In this document: positions 40,098 through 46,817 of the stretch, piece by piece
Layout of the letters: the number at the start of each line of letters is the position of its first letter
How positions within the stretch are numbered: position 1 is the stretch's first letter
IMG/VR virus record: IMGVR_UViG_3300029258_000423
Span: 1-51,085 of that record
Strand: one strand, 5' to 3'
Source of the DNA: a virus
Length of the DNA: 51,085 bases
The notes under the pieces: model-generated
What the model was told of the DNA's origin: nothing
Seen by the model: only the letters and a program-made list of their open reading frames with translations
Databases searched by the model: none
Program-made: the position numbers and the translations under genes

Positions 40098-41039
40098 TCA
40101 CTTGAATGTAGCTCCACCCAATTCAAACGCCGCCTCCGAATCCTCCACGTCAATCTCTTGTGCGTTCAGCCACCCACGTAAATCCTTGGCTCCGCCAGGA
40201 AGCATCCACCATTCCACTCGCCTCTTCAGCCGTGCCCTTAGCTTCTCAGCCGTTTGCCTAGCACCGAATTTGCCAGGCCAACACAACTGACATCCCGTGC
40301 AATTCAGCTTGTGCCTCTTGCGTGCAACCTCAGCCAAGTCTTCGTGTTTCTTCCTGTCACGCTCGCCAAGCACCACAATCCGTCTCTGCTTATCAATTCG
40401 ACGTAACATCGGAACCAGGTAATTCATCCCGCCCACATTCGACGGACGCCCAATCACGCTCAGCCCCAACGTCAATCCTGCTGCCGTGTCACTGCCACCC
40501 TCTACAATGTAGACAGGCCCACCGTACTCGTTTCCATCAGCCGCATAGCTCAGTCCGCGTCTACTGCCAGGCACCTGCAACTTCCCTGTCCCGTTCACTG
40601 GCTCTACCAATCTTCGACTGATTCCAACTACCAGTCCACTCGAATTCCTTTCCGGAAAGCTCCAACACCATCTGCAAGCCAGTTCCCCATATCCGACTCG
40701 CAGCTCGTTCAGGCTCGCCGTAGACACACCTAGTTGTTCTGCTAACCGTTTCATGTCTCCGCCCGCATTCCGCCACATCCTACGTGCTTGCGGTTCCCAT
40801 TTCGCGTGAAGCTGCTCATCGGTTAATCGTTTCTTCTTATGTCGAATCACCGAAGGCACTGATTTGACGTCGTCTCCGAGATTGTGAATCCATCCACCCG
40901 CATCGCCTTTCGCAGGCTTGTCTGACTCCACTCGCATGCAATACGCAACTCCTATGGAAACTGTACACCAATCCGACTTCCCACATATCGGACACGGTTT
41001 GTCTTTCGTTACACGCTTCCATTCAGACGGCGAATCCAT
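40098..41039 (-). CDS. DNA primase with zinc finger and Toprim domain
   Basis: 313 residues from ATG 41039 (AAAGGA seven bases upstream). Zinc finger at the N-terminus: CPICGKSDWC and AYCMRV (C16, C19, C25, C34). Toprim: VYIVEGGSDTAAGL (about 176-189) with the catalytic Glu in VEG, and VVLGERDRKKHEDL (about 227-240), in which the usual DxD is ERD. CTGCQLCWPG (near 251) may be another metal site. No helicase domain is fused, so it would pair with a separate helicase, possibly the SF2 one upstream. Its mRNA has a 0.5 kb leader. Confidence 0.88.
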   Translation of the reverse strand: MDSPSEWKRVTKDKPCPICGKSDWCTVSIGVAYCMRVESDKPAKGDAGGWIHNLGDDVKSVPSVIRHKKKRLTDEQLHAKWEPQARRMWRNAGGDMKRLAEQLGVSTASLNELRVGYGELACRWCWSFPERNSSGLVVGISRRLVEPVNGTGKLQVPGSRRGLSYAADGNEYGGPVYIVEGGSDTAAGLTLGLSVIGRPSNVGGMNYLVPMLRRIDKQRRIVVLGERDRKKHEDLAEVARKRHKLNCTGCQLCWPGKFGARQTAEKLRARLKRRVEWWMLPGGAKDLRGWLNAQEIDVEDSEAAFELGGATFK

Positions 41040-41413
41040 TCGATGTTCCTTTGCCTGATGCCGTAACAGTACCCTAAGTGCGTACCCCAGGACCAGAAAA
41101 TGAACGAAACTCGTAAGCAACCGGAAACCCAAGTTTTTTCGGCTTGGGTACTAAATCGTGGAGCTTAATCGCGGCGGCTGTCCAAGTGGCCTGATTCCGC
41201 GTCGTCAGCTCCCTCCATTAGCCTGCTAATCCTGAACGGGATTTGAGGTTAGGAGCACGACTCGCTAAGATACGCTTAGCTACGATTCATTGGAAATCGA
41301 TCGTACTCGGTCCCATGCACTTTGGCACCCTTCCACAGATCGGATTGTTTACTCAAACGCTTCGCCCCACAAGCGACTCTAGCGAGCCATTAAACTCATG
41401 GGCTGGTCGAAAG

Positions 41414-41490
41414 CGGCCGCAGATGGAATCGAACCATCTCATCCCTGGGCATGTTACCAAACGCGAAGTAGCGACCTTCGCCTTGCGGCC
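41414..41490 (-). tRNA. tRNA-like element, degenerate
   Basis: A 77-nt fold on the minus strand has a perfect 7-bp acceptor stem (GGCCGCA with TGCGGCC) and a perfect T-arm (GATGG-TTCGATT-CCATC). The D-arm can form GCGA/TCGC but lacks the usual GG in its loop. The anticodon stem TTTGG/CCCAG has a mismatch and loop TAACATG lacks U33. No CCA is encoded. So it is either a decayed tRNA or a tRNA mimic; it is unlikely to be a standard decoding tRNA. Confidence 0.45.
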
Positions 41491-41500
41491 AAACGTACGC

Positions 41501-41566
41501 ACCCCCCCCACCCATTTGAAGCAAAGAGCAGCACAGATTGTGCAAGACTTTTTGGGCGGGGGGGAG
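41501..41566 (-). promoter_or_regulatory. Structured leader element 4 (C-run/G-run stem)
   Basis: On the minus strand CTCCCCCCCGCCCA (41553-41566) can pair with TGGGTGGGGGGGGT (41501-41514), 14 bp with G-U pairs, enclosing a GCACA-ATC-TGTGC hairpin. It begins about 30 nt after the promoter start. It resembles elements 1-3 in layout but no U-run follows. Confidence 0.6.
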
Positions 41567-41603
41567 TTGTTTCATTTGAATTTGCCTCTTTGCTTCATTC
41601 GCA

Positions 41604-41631
41604 ATCATAGCGAATCGTTTCGTTCTGTCAA
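41604..41631 (-). promoter_or_regulatory. Promoter for the primase leader
   Basis: -35 TTGACA at 41626-41631 (perfect), spacing 16, -10 TATGAT at 41604-41609 (5 of 6). The -35 overlaps the stop codon of the gene before. Transcription would begin near 41,597. Confidence 0.8.
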
Positions 41632-41864
41632 GTGGAATCCTCGGAATCATCCACAATAAGTGCTGACGCTGCTCCGAGCGTATCGGATAGAATCGCCATC
41701 GCCTGAGCTACGGAATTGGCTTCGGGCCACGATTCAACAATCGCCATTGATTCAGAGAACGCTTCACCGTACTCGTCTTTTGTTTCCAGGATAGCGGCCA
41801 GCGTGCTCGCATCGCTAGATAGGGTCCTTAGTGCTTGTGTTGTCTCTTGGAAGTTGTCATCCAT
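41628..41864 (-). CDS. Small acidic helical protein
   Basis: 78 residues from ATG 41864, overlapping the upstream stop by 8 nt. TTQALRTLSSDASTLAAILE, then SESMAIVESWPEANSVAQAM and ILSDTLGAASALIVDDSEDS. No domain recognised. Its stop codon overlaps the -35 of the next promoter, so transcripts end or are refreshed here. Confidence 0.7.
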   Translation of the reverse strand: MDDNFQETTQALRTLSSDASTLAAILETKDEYGEAFSESMAIVESWPEANSVAQAMAILSDTLGAASALIVDDSEDST

Positions 41865-42186
41865 CTGATTCTTCCTTTTCTGATTCTCGTTTCGCCGCAA
41901 GAGCCTTCCGAATCGCTTCCTCCCGAGTCGCACCACAAACCATTCCGCAACCGCGTGCTACGATGCACCACCGATATTCGAGATTCTGTTCGGTGAAATG
42001 ATTGATCTGACAGAATCCATTGTCCGTGCTCAATTCTTCCACGGCGTCGAGAATACCTTGCAGCCTGTCAATCTCGTCGGCTGCTTCCAGCATGGTTGGG
42101 CCGCATCCACAATCATACATCTCGACAGTGTTCCTGTCGGGTTCCCCTGCCAATTTCCGAAACTCTTCGTTATCGAATTCACTCAT
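41857..42186 (-). CDS. Small Cys-containing protein, unknown
   Basis: 109 residues from ATG 42186 (RBS GGAGCGATTCCG). NTVEMYDCGCGPTMLEAADE (20-39), IDRLQGILDAVEELSTDNGF, CIVARGCGMVCGATREEAIR then KALAAKRESE. The last part resembles the C-terminal module of the 37.8 kb protein (T..EAI.KAL.AKR..E.). A longer reading to a GTG at 42309 would run through leader element 3 and is less likely, though the GTG lies exactly at the predicted transcript start. Confidence 0.7.
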   Translation of the reverse strand: MSEFDNEEFRKLAGEPDRNTVEMYDCGCGPTMLEAADEIDRLQGILDAVEELSTDNGFCQINHFTEQNLEYRWCIVARGCGMVCGATREEAIRKALAAKRESEKEESDG

Positions 42187-42205
42187 CGGAATCGCTCCGC
42201 ATGGT

Positions 42206-42279
42206 AAAAATCCTCCGACCGACCAATGTGACACAAACACGCCGCATAGAATGCGGCAGAACTTGTGGCCGGTCGGAGG
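42206..42279 (-). promoter_or_regulatory. Structured leader element 3 with U-run
   Basis: CCTCCGACCGGCCA (42266-42279) pairs with TGGTCGGTCGGAGG (42212-42225): 14 bp, one G-U. Inside is a perfect GCCGCAT-TCT-ATGCGGC hairpin (42241-42257). Directly after comes A TTTTT (42206-42210). This is a terminator shape, placed 20 nt before the next gene's start and 30 nt after the promoter start: an attenuator or a structured RNA with an exposed GGAGG. Confidence 0.78.
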
Positions 42280-42305
42280 GTGTTTCGTCAGTAGCTCTGT
42301 TTGTG

Positions 42306-42551
42306 TCACCTGGAATTATGGCAGAATCCGTGTCCGTTGTCAATAGTGATTTCAGGCCAACCGAATTCTTTCATCATCGAAACGTATTGCCCGTCAGGTC
42401 CATCCGGACGAAGCTCCGTCAGGATCTTCCGTAATTGTTCCACAGCCACTTCCGGCGTAGGACCGATTCCGTTAGGCGGAACTCCAGGAAGCTGAATCGG
42501 TTCAGCACGCCAGAGTCCGCGTTTCGTTTTCTGTGTTACTCTGATTATCAT
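42306..42551 (-). CDS. HicB-like small protein, paralogue 1
   Basis: 81 residues from ATG 42551. IIRVTQKTKRGLWRAEPIQL (2-21) then PGVPPNGIGPTPEVAVEQLR, PDGPDGQYVSMMKEFGWPEI. The first 45 residues resemble the HicB antitoxin fold start (short beta-beta: G.W.A....LPG....G.T.EEA...L). It is paralogous to the 43.4 kb protein over its whole length. No HicA toxin partner is near, so a stand-alone role (inhibitor or regulator) is more likely. Its 3' end contains the promoter at 42.3 kb. Confidence 0.75.
   Translation of the reverse strand: MIIRVTQKTKRGLWRAEPIQLPGVPPNGIGPTPEVAVEQLRKILTELRPDGPDGQYVSMMKEFGWPEITIDNGHGFCHNSR
42315..42343 (-). promoter_or_regulatory. Promoter before leader element 3
   Basis: -35 TTGACA at 42338-42343 (perfect), 17-nt spacer, -10 CATAAT at 42315-42320 (5 of 6). 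Transcription start expected near 42,308, right at an in-frame GTG. Lies inside the end of the HicB-like gene. Confidence 0.85.
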
Positions 42552-42649
42552 TTCCAGTCCCCCCACACTTCACCGCGACACCGCATGAGAAACTTCATCC
42601 TCTGCGTATCTTGTCGCCAGTATTGCTTTAGCCAAGCCAATAGGTCCAT
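42548..42649 (-). CDS. 33-residue ORF
   Basis: ATG at 42649, 3 nt after the upstream stop (TGAGCTATG) with AGGGTG as RBS; its stop overlaps the next start (ATGA at 42548-42551). LLAWLKQYWRQDTQRMKFLM then RCRGEVWGDWK: basic, Trp-rich. Its fit between two genes with overlapping codons supports real translation, but the length is small. Confidence 0.5.
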   Translation of the reverse strand: MDLLAWLKQYWRQDTQRMKFLMRCRGEVWGDWK

Positions 42650-42652
42650 AGC

Positions 42653-42835
42653 TCACCCTGGTTGATTCCGACACGATGTCATTACGTACGTTTTCACAAG
42701 CTCGAATGCTTGCACTTCCGTAAAGCCTTCTCGGCGTAGTCCAAGGTACATCGAGAACCACAGTCTCGGCAATGCGTCTGTCATCCACGCAGCCGCTTGG
42801 TCCGCGTCCGCTACTTGTTTCGGATCAATTGTCAT
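42653..42835 (-). CDS. 60-residue helical protein
   Basis: ATG at 42835 with AAGGA seven bases before it (an ATG at 42841 is too close to the RBS). PKQVADADQAAAWMTDALPR, LWFSMYLGLRREGFTEVQAF, ELVKTYVMTS: helical. The motif WF.(M/L)Y..L...GF...(Q/E)A..L(V/I)(K/R) is common in very short phage proteins. Unknown role. Confidence 0.7.
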   Translation of the reverse strand: MTIDPKQVADADQAAAWMTDALPRLWFSMYLGLRREGFTEVQAFELVKTYVMTSCRNQPG

Positions 42836-43012
42836 AATCATTTCCTTATTCTAAGTCAAGAGCCTTACGTTCTTCGCGAATACTCGTTTACTCATGGCTC
42901 GTTTCCTTTCGCAACGCAGCTCTCCGTTGCTCTGACTCCGAATCGCTTCATGCTGATTCGGAACACGCCTCTCTCATACCGCGTCGTGCGGGCCTCTACG
43001 TTGCGAATGAAT
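42836..43012 (-). other. Gap with overlapping micro-ORFs
   Basis: About 180 nt without a normal gene. Minus strand holds two short reading frames joined by ATGA: MKRFGVRATESCVAKGNEP (19 codons) and, with RBS AAAGGAAACGAGCC, MSKRVFAKNVRLLT (14 codons, about 42,850-42,894). No dyad or promoter stands out. Either micropeptides or decayed sequence. Confidence 0.35.
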
Positions 43013-43090
43013 CTATCCGTCGCCGTCGCCGTAGCCGTAGCCGTCGCCGTAGCCGTGGCCGTCGCCGTCAAGTGTCAGCATACATTCCAT
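43013..43090 (-). CDS. Gly-Asp-Tyr repeat micropeptide
   Basis: 25 residues, starting at an ATG with a strong RBS (GGAGGCATCCAA) inside the end of the broken gene before it. After MECMLTLD the protein is a run of two-residue steps: GDGHGYGDGYGYGDGDG. The DNA is a tandem hexanucleotide array of GACGGC/TACGGC type. Such G(D/Y/S) repeat tails occur downstream of the same gene family in other phages (recollection). Could be structural or an expandable repeat. Confidence 0.5.
   Translation of the reverse strand: MECMLTLDGDGHGYGDGYGYGDGDG
43018..43072. repeat. Hexanucleotide tandem array
   Basis: About nine imperfect copies of GCCGTC/GCCGTA on the plus strand. Reads as Gly-Asp/Gly-Tyr codon pairs on the minus strand, Ala-Val on the plus strand. 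Possible slippage hotspot. Confidence 0.75.
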
Positions 43091-43347
43091 TTGGATGCCT
43101 CCGAATCAATTACGGAAATGACAGCACGCATCGGTGCCCTGACAGTTCCAACTGAATCAAGCTTCGTGTCGGATGTCGGCCCATTGCGAACCAATTCGCC
43201 AAGCCCTTCTGACGTGCCCCACACTCGGATGTTGTGTGCGTTTTCAATCACACACTACTCCGAATCACATTCGACGTTTCCGACGTAGACAAATCCACGG
43301 TCCAACACGACAACCGCAAATCCCTTTAGCACTTGTTTCGACTCCAT
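43075..43347 (-). pseudogene. Conserved small gene interrupted by an amber codon
   Basis: ATG 43347 with AAGGAGAGCGATT upstream. The frame reads FAVVVLDRGFVYVGNVECDSE, then TAG (43255-43257), then CVIENAHNIRVWGTSEGLGE, LVRNGPTSDTKLD, VGTVRAPMRAVISVIDSEAS, stopping at 43075. Both halves belong to one known short phage family (V.DRG.V(Y/F)VG......(W)...A.NIR.WGT..GLGEL...GPT..T.LD..GTVR.P..A(V)I). Homologues have Trp where TAG stands, so TGG to TAG. Either a nonsense mutation, sequencing error or readthrough. Confidence 0.72.
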
Positions 43348-43365
43348 AATCGCTCTCCTTGTTAA

Positions 43366-43584
43366 TTATTCCTCAACCACTTCGATACATGGCCACCCAT
43401 GTTTCCGCATTATCGGAATGAATCCCTTGTCAGGTCCATCCGGTGAAATGTTCGCCAGCCTCATACGCAGACTCGCAATAGCGTCTCCACTCGTTTCGCC
43501 TGTTCCATTTGGCGGACAACCAGGCAATTGCATCGGGTCCGCTCTCCACATTCCGCTTTCCGTTTGGAATACTTTGACTTTCAT
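43366..43584 (-). CDS. HicB-like small protein, paralogue 2
   Basis: 72 residues from ATG 43584 (AGGGA six bases upstream). KVKVFQTESGMWRADPMQLP (2-21), GCPPNGTGETSGDAIASLRM, SPDGPDKGFIPIMRKHGWPC. Same family as the 42.3 kb protein: 'G.WRA(D/E)P.QLPG.PPNG.G.T...A...LR' and 'PDGPD..(Y/F)(I/V)...(K).(H/F)GWP'. The first half has a HicB-like antitoxin look without a DNA-binding tail. Retained duplicates suggest selection. Confidence 0.75.
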   Translation of the reverse strand: MKVKVFQTESGMWRADPMQLPGCPPNGTGETSGDAIASLRMRLANISPDGPDKGFIPIMRKHGWPCIEVVEE

Positions 43585-43610
43585 CGTCATTCCCTAATAA
43601 GGTGCCGTTG

Positions 43611-45824
43611 TCAAAACTCTTCTTCCGACGAAGCCATTGACCTGCGGCGTTTCTGTCCGATTTCAATCAGCTTCGCATCTCGCCCCATGCCACACTTCAC
43701 CATCTTCCTTCCGGCATCAGTCAACGCCGCGTCGGTCTTTGCTGACTGCAATATCTTTGTCATCTTGCTCCGGAATTCGTCCGGTTTCATTCTGGCGGAA
43801 ATTGCCAATGTCGCATCCGCTGGCGACTTGCACCACGACACGTCGATTCGTTTCCATGCCGCGAAACTCACCTGCTTGCCAGACGGACCGTTACGCTTCC
43901 AATTGTCCTCACCGATTCCTGTTTCGTGCGTAGCCTGTTCCGCCGTCTCTCCAGACAATAGCTTATCAATCAAACGGCCTGCCTGCTTCTTTGTTAGCGA
44001 GTAATCCACAATCTTGACTCCCAGCGACTCCAGAAATCCGTACTGAGAATCGGAAGCTATGCGAGGGTCTGCCGTTGCTGAATGGCCAACATCATGCACG
44101 GAATATTCTACGTCGGCGTTGGCCTTAGCTCGACGTTCAAAGTCTTCCCTAGCTCGACGTTCAGCCTCATCTTGCTCGCGTTTGATTCGTTCCTTCTCTT
44201 CGGTGTCTTCCATCTCGGCTCGGTCTATCGCATCTTCAACGTCGCCGCCTTCTTCCTCCAGAATCTCTTGGGCACGTTCGACAATTCCATCGTCAAGACC
44301 TTCCGAATAGATCAGTGCTGTCGAAGCACAATCGTCAAGGCCGGTCACGCCAACCAGGTCTACGATCAGGCAATTCGGCTTGCCTGATTCCGCGATTGCC
44401 TTCCGTCGTTCCTCTGGCGTTTCGATCTTACACAAGTCACGTATCAGCGACTTTGCAGGACGGCAACCCCGACCCTTCATCTGTTCGGCCAACGAGGAAG
44501 CTGCCTTACTGACCGGCCGGAAGATTGCCACACACCCGATGTCTGGATCGTTGTATCCTTCCCTTGCAAGTCCGACCACAACCAGAACTTGAAACTGTCC
44601 GGTCTGATGTCCGTCGTACACTTCCTGACGGTCCTGCGGTCGTGTGGAGCCGTTTATGTGCTTCGCCTGTTCTCCCGACTTCGTAATATGCTCATCGGCA
44701 ATCATTGTGCCGCATTCGCATTTCGCTCCGTCGCCGATAAGAAGCTTCGGAAACCATGCCGCCTTCTGGCATTCCGGGCACACTGCTTCGGATCTCGCGT
44801 TAATGAATCTGGCTACATTCTGAGCCATCTCGATTCCAGGACAGAATACCAACGTGCGACGGTCTCCCATTAGGTCAAGCAGCGGCTGACATAGCTTCGC
44901 AAGCGTTCCCTCTTCACCGAGTACCCGCTCTAATTCCGCATCGTCGAAGTCCCCAGCAACACGCTTCAGATTCTTAAAGTCGACTCCCTCGACGCTAATG
45001 TATTTCTGCTCATACGGAACCGCGTAGCCATCTTTCACAGCACATGTCTTCGACCGATGAAACAGCGGGTAATCTGCCGCCACTGCCGGAAACATTTGCG
45101 ACCCAATAGACACGCCGTCCGCACGCTTTGGCGTTGCCGTCAACCCGAGTTGTTTCGTGTTTGGGTTCTCCCAAAACCAGTCAGTAAGATAGCCGACCGA
45201 CCGAAGCTTACGTACGTGGCGATGTGCCTCATCGAAGCATAGCATCCAGTTTAGATCAGGATCGAATCGGTGCAGACGACTCCACTTGTCGCCTTTTGCT
45301 TTCGGGTCCTGTTTCAACTCCTCGATCTGGTCGCGTACATGTTCGGTGCTGATCCTTCCATTGCTCAGCATATTCAGAAACGAATTGGCTCTAGCTTTCC
45401 ATAGTGGCCCAAGGTCGTCGATTCCATATTCTTCAGACAACCGTTCTCTTTGCTGTTCTGTAACTTCCGGTGCAAGCAGCAATGAAGCCCTTGACGCCAC
45501 GACAACCGAATCGGCCGCGTGTGCTCGTTCACGCTCCATCTCGATTCCTGGAACGATTCCAAGGAAGTCTTTCACCTCTTGAGCAAACTGCCACACAAGC
45601 TGCTTCTCATAGCTTATGACCATCACGCGGTAATTGTCGCCGCGTGCAAGCCATGTGCCTGCAATCATACACGCGGTCGGTGTCTTGCCAGTGCCTGTTG
45701 CAAGGCGAACCAATACGCCACGTTCGCCAGAATCCCACAGACGAAACGATTCGTCGTGAGCTGTCTGTTGATAATTTCTAGCAACAAACTGAGTCAGTAT
45801 CGGAGCTTCCGGGAATAGTTCCAT
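43611..45824 (-). CDS. SF2 DEAH-box helicase (ResIII/XPB-like)
   Basis: 737 residues from ATG 45824 (TGATG overlap). Motif I VRLATGTGKT at 39-48, II CFDEAHR (196-202), III LTATP (228-232), and VI EQMKGRGCRP (near 470). A zinc insert CPECQKAAWF...CECGTM lies at about 354-385 between the two RecA domains. Residues about 535-600 are a charged coiled coil (EEKERIKREQDEAERRARED). The C-terminal 150 have no known fold. Likely DNA replication/recombination helicase of the phage; it may cooperate with the primase gene downstream. Confidence 0.93.
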   Translation of the reverse strand: MELFPEAPILTQFVARNYQQTAHDESFRLWDSGERGVLVRLATGTGKTPTACMIAGTWLARGDNYRVMVISYEKQLVWQFAQEVKDFLGIVPGIEMERERAHAADSVVVASRASLLLAPEVTEQQRERLSEEYGIDDLGPLWKARANSFLNMLSNGRISTEHVRDQIEELKQDPKAKGDKWSRLHRFDPDLNWMLCFDEAHRHVRKLRSVGYLTDWFWENPNTKQLGLTATPKRADGVSIGSQMFPAVAADYPLFHRSKTCAVKDGYAVPYEQKYISVEGVDFKNLKRVAGDFDDAELERVLGEEGTLAKLCQPLLDLMGDRRTLVFCPGIEMAQNVARFINARSEAVCPECQKAAWFPKLLIGDGAKCECGTMIADEHITKSGEQAKHINGSTRPQDRQEVYDGHQTGQFQVLVVVGLAREGYNDPDIGCVAIFRPVSKAASSLAEQMKGRGCRPAKSLIRDLCKIETPEERRKAIAESGKPNCLIVDLVGVTGLDDCASTALIYSEGLDDGIVERAQEILEEEGGDVEDAIDRAEMEDTEEKERIKREQDEAERRAREDFERRAKANADVEYSVHDVGHSATADPRIASDSQYGFLESLGVKIVDYSLTKKQAGRLIDKLLSGETAEQATHETGIGEDNWKRNGPSGKQVSFAAWKRIDVSWCKSPADATLAISARMKPDEFRSKMTKILQSAKTDAALTDAGRKMVKCGMGRDAKLIEIGQKRRRSMASSEEEF

Positions 45825-46654
45825 CACACCATCTGATTGTATTGCTGTTTCGTTACTCGGCCGTGACCCTTGCACGCACATTTCTTATTGTCGCCGTCGC
45901 ACAATGGACACGGAACCGGCTTCGTGGCTCTCAGAGTATTCATTGCTTCCTTGAACTTTCGCTCCCACCCGATCCTCGCATTCAGTTCGTCCATGGTAGG
46001 GCAGTCGTCGAGTTCTTTCTGTGCCTCGGTGACCATCTTTGAAAGCTGTCGAGCCCATGATTCGATAGACGACGATTCCCTTTTGCATATGTCCTCAATC
46101 GTTTCATCGTCCGGGAATTCCTCTTCCGGTTCCTCTGTGCCGGTTTCTGGATCATCAGGCACAATGCACGACGCACAAGATCCATCCTCAAATACGTCCG
46201 TCCCTCCACAGTCTGGACAGGGTTCGGAAACAGGCTCGGAATCCACGTCAATAATCTCTTCGGATTCCGGCTCCGTCGCTGGCTTAGGCTTGGGTGGTTT
46301 CGACGGTTTCGGAGGCTTCGGGTTCGCCGCCTCTTTGGCCGCTTTTGCTGCTCCAGCCAATGAGCCTTCCAGAAGCAAAACCGCAGAACGCTGCGTTTTT
46401 GGGAGTGCCGAAACGTCCCTATGAAATTGCATGTAAAACTGTGCTGTCCTTAGACTTCCGTCAAATAACCGCTTGCATTCATCCTCCCAACTTCCGTGGG
46501 GTACGCCTTTCTTTGCGGCCGCCAATTCCTCGCCAGTTTCGAGTGCATGATTCGTTGCAGAACCGAGGTCTTTTTCGACGTATCCGTGGAGCACATTCGC
46601 CTTGCGGAAATGGTCGTGGACTTCCATCGGTAGATTGGATTTCTTCTTAGCCAT
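45824..46654 (-). CDS. DUF3102-like protein with zinc fingers
   Basis: 276 residues, RBS CGGAGG. N-terminal ALETGEELAAAKKGVPHGSW then EDECKRLFDGSLRTAQFYMQ is the DUF3102-like pattern (G..L...K....HG.w..w......s.rTAq.yM.l). A proline/lysine linker (KPPKPSKPPKPKP) joins CPDCGGTDVFEDGSCASC, then an acidic helical part, and CPLCDGDNKKCACKGHG at the end: two zinc modules. Possibly a DNA- or helicase-binding factor. Expressed from promoter 2 with leader 2. Confidence 0.82.
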   Translation of the reverse strand: MAKKKSNLPMEVHDHFRKANVLHGYVEKDLGSATNHALETGEELAAAKKGVPHGSWEDECKRLFDGSLRTAQFYMQFHRDVSALPKTQRSAVLLLEGSLAGAAKAAKEAANPKPPKPSKPPKPKPATEPESEEIIDVDSEPVSEPCPDCGGTDVFEDGSCASCIVPDDPETGTEEPEEEFPDDETIEDICKRESSSIESWARQLSKMVTEAQKELDDCPTMDELNARIGWERKFKEAMNTLRATKPVPCPLCDGDNKKCACKGHGRVTKQQYNQMV

Positions 46655-46669
46655 TGCGGCCTACCTCCG

Positions 46670-46744
46670 AAAAGAAAAAGCCTCCACCCCGTGTATGCCC
46701 AAACCACAGACAGAGAATCTGCCCAGAATTTGCACGGGGGGAGG
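46670..46744 (-). promoter_or_regulatory. Structured leader element 2 with U-run
   Basis: CCTCCCCCCGTG (46733-46744) pairs with CACGGGGTGGAGG (46681-46693) with one bulge, and the minus strand then reads CTTTTTCTTTT (46670-46680). The following CGGAGG is the RBS of the next gene. Same plan as elements 1 and 3: terminator shape in the 5' leader, about 30-40 nt after the promoter start. Confidence 0.78.
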
Positions 46745-46780
46745 TGATTCGCGTTTGTGTTGTGATTCAGGCATAACGGA

Positions 46781-46809
46781 ATCCTAGCAACATCGAGTGG
46801 AATTGTCAA
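46781..46809 (-). promoter_or_regulatory. Promoter before leader element 2
   Basis: -35 TTGACA at 46804-46809 (perfect), 17-nt spacer, -10 TAGGAT at 46781-46786 in the context GCTAGGATTCC. The same -10 context is found in the 48.6 kb promoter. Confidence 0.83.
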
Positions 46810-46817
46810 TAGGAATC

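Larger units (their letters stand above)
41040..41625 (-). ncRNA. Long non-coding leader before the primase gene
   Basis: No credible ORF on either strand over about 590 nt, including 41,133-41,600. Reading from the promoter at 41.6 kb: a C-rich/G-rich stem with an inner hairpin (41,501-41,566), a tRNA-like fold (41,414-41,490), then small dyads such as GCTAAG-CTTAGC at 41,264-41,280 and AATCC-GGATT at 41,228-41,243, and a 7-bp ACCCAAG/CTTGGGT hairpin near 41,125-41,150. It could be a processed RNA gene region or regulatory 5' UTR. Confidence 0.55.

Noticed and set aside
41125-41150. ACCCAAG/CTTGGGT hairpin as a terminator
   Set aside because: No U-run follows on the minus strand, and the primase start lies about 90 nt downstream; a terminator there would silence the primase.
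41160-41290. Further tRNA genes in the primase leader
   Set aside because: Small dyads (GCTAAG/CTTAGC, AATCC/GGATT) exist, but no complete acceptor stem with matching T- and anticodon arms could be assembled on either strand.
41857-42309. Long version of the 41.9 kb protein starting at GTG 42309
   Set aside because: It would translate the structured leader. The ATG at 42186 has a proper RBS. The leaderless option is kept only as a remark.
42797-43288. Plus-strand ORF with an Ala-Val run
   Set aside because: The run is the antisense reading of the Gly-Asp/Gly-Tyr array; the minus strand has better RBSs and family matches here.
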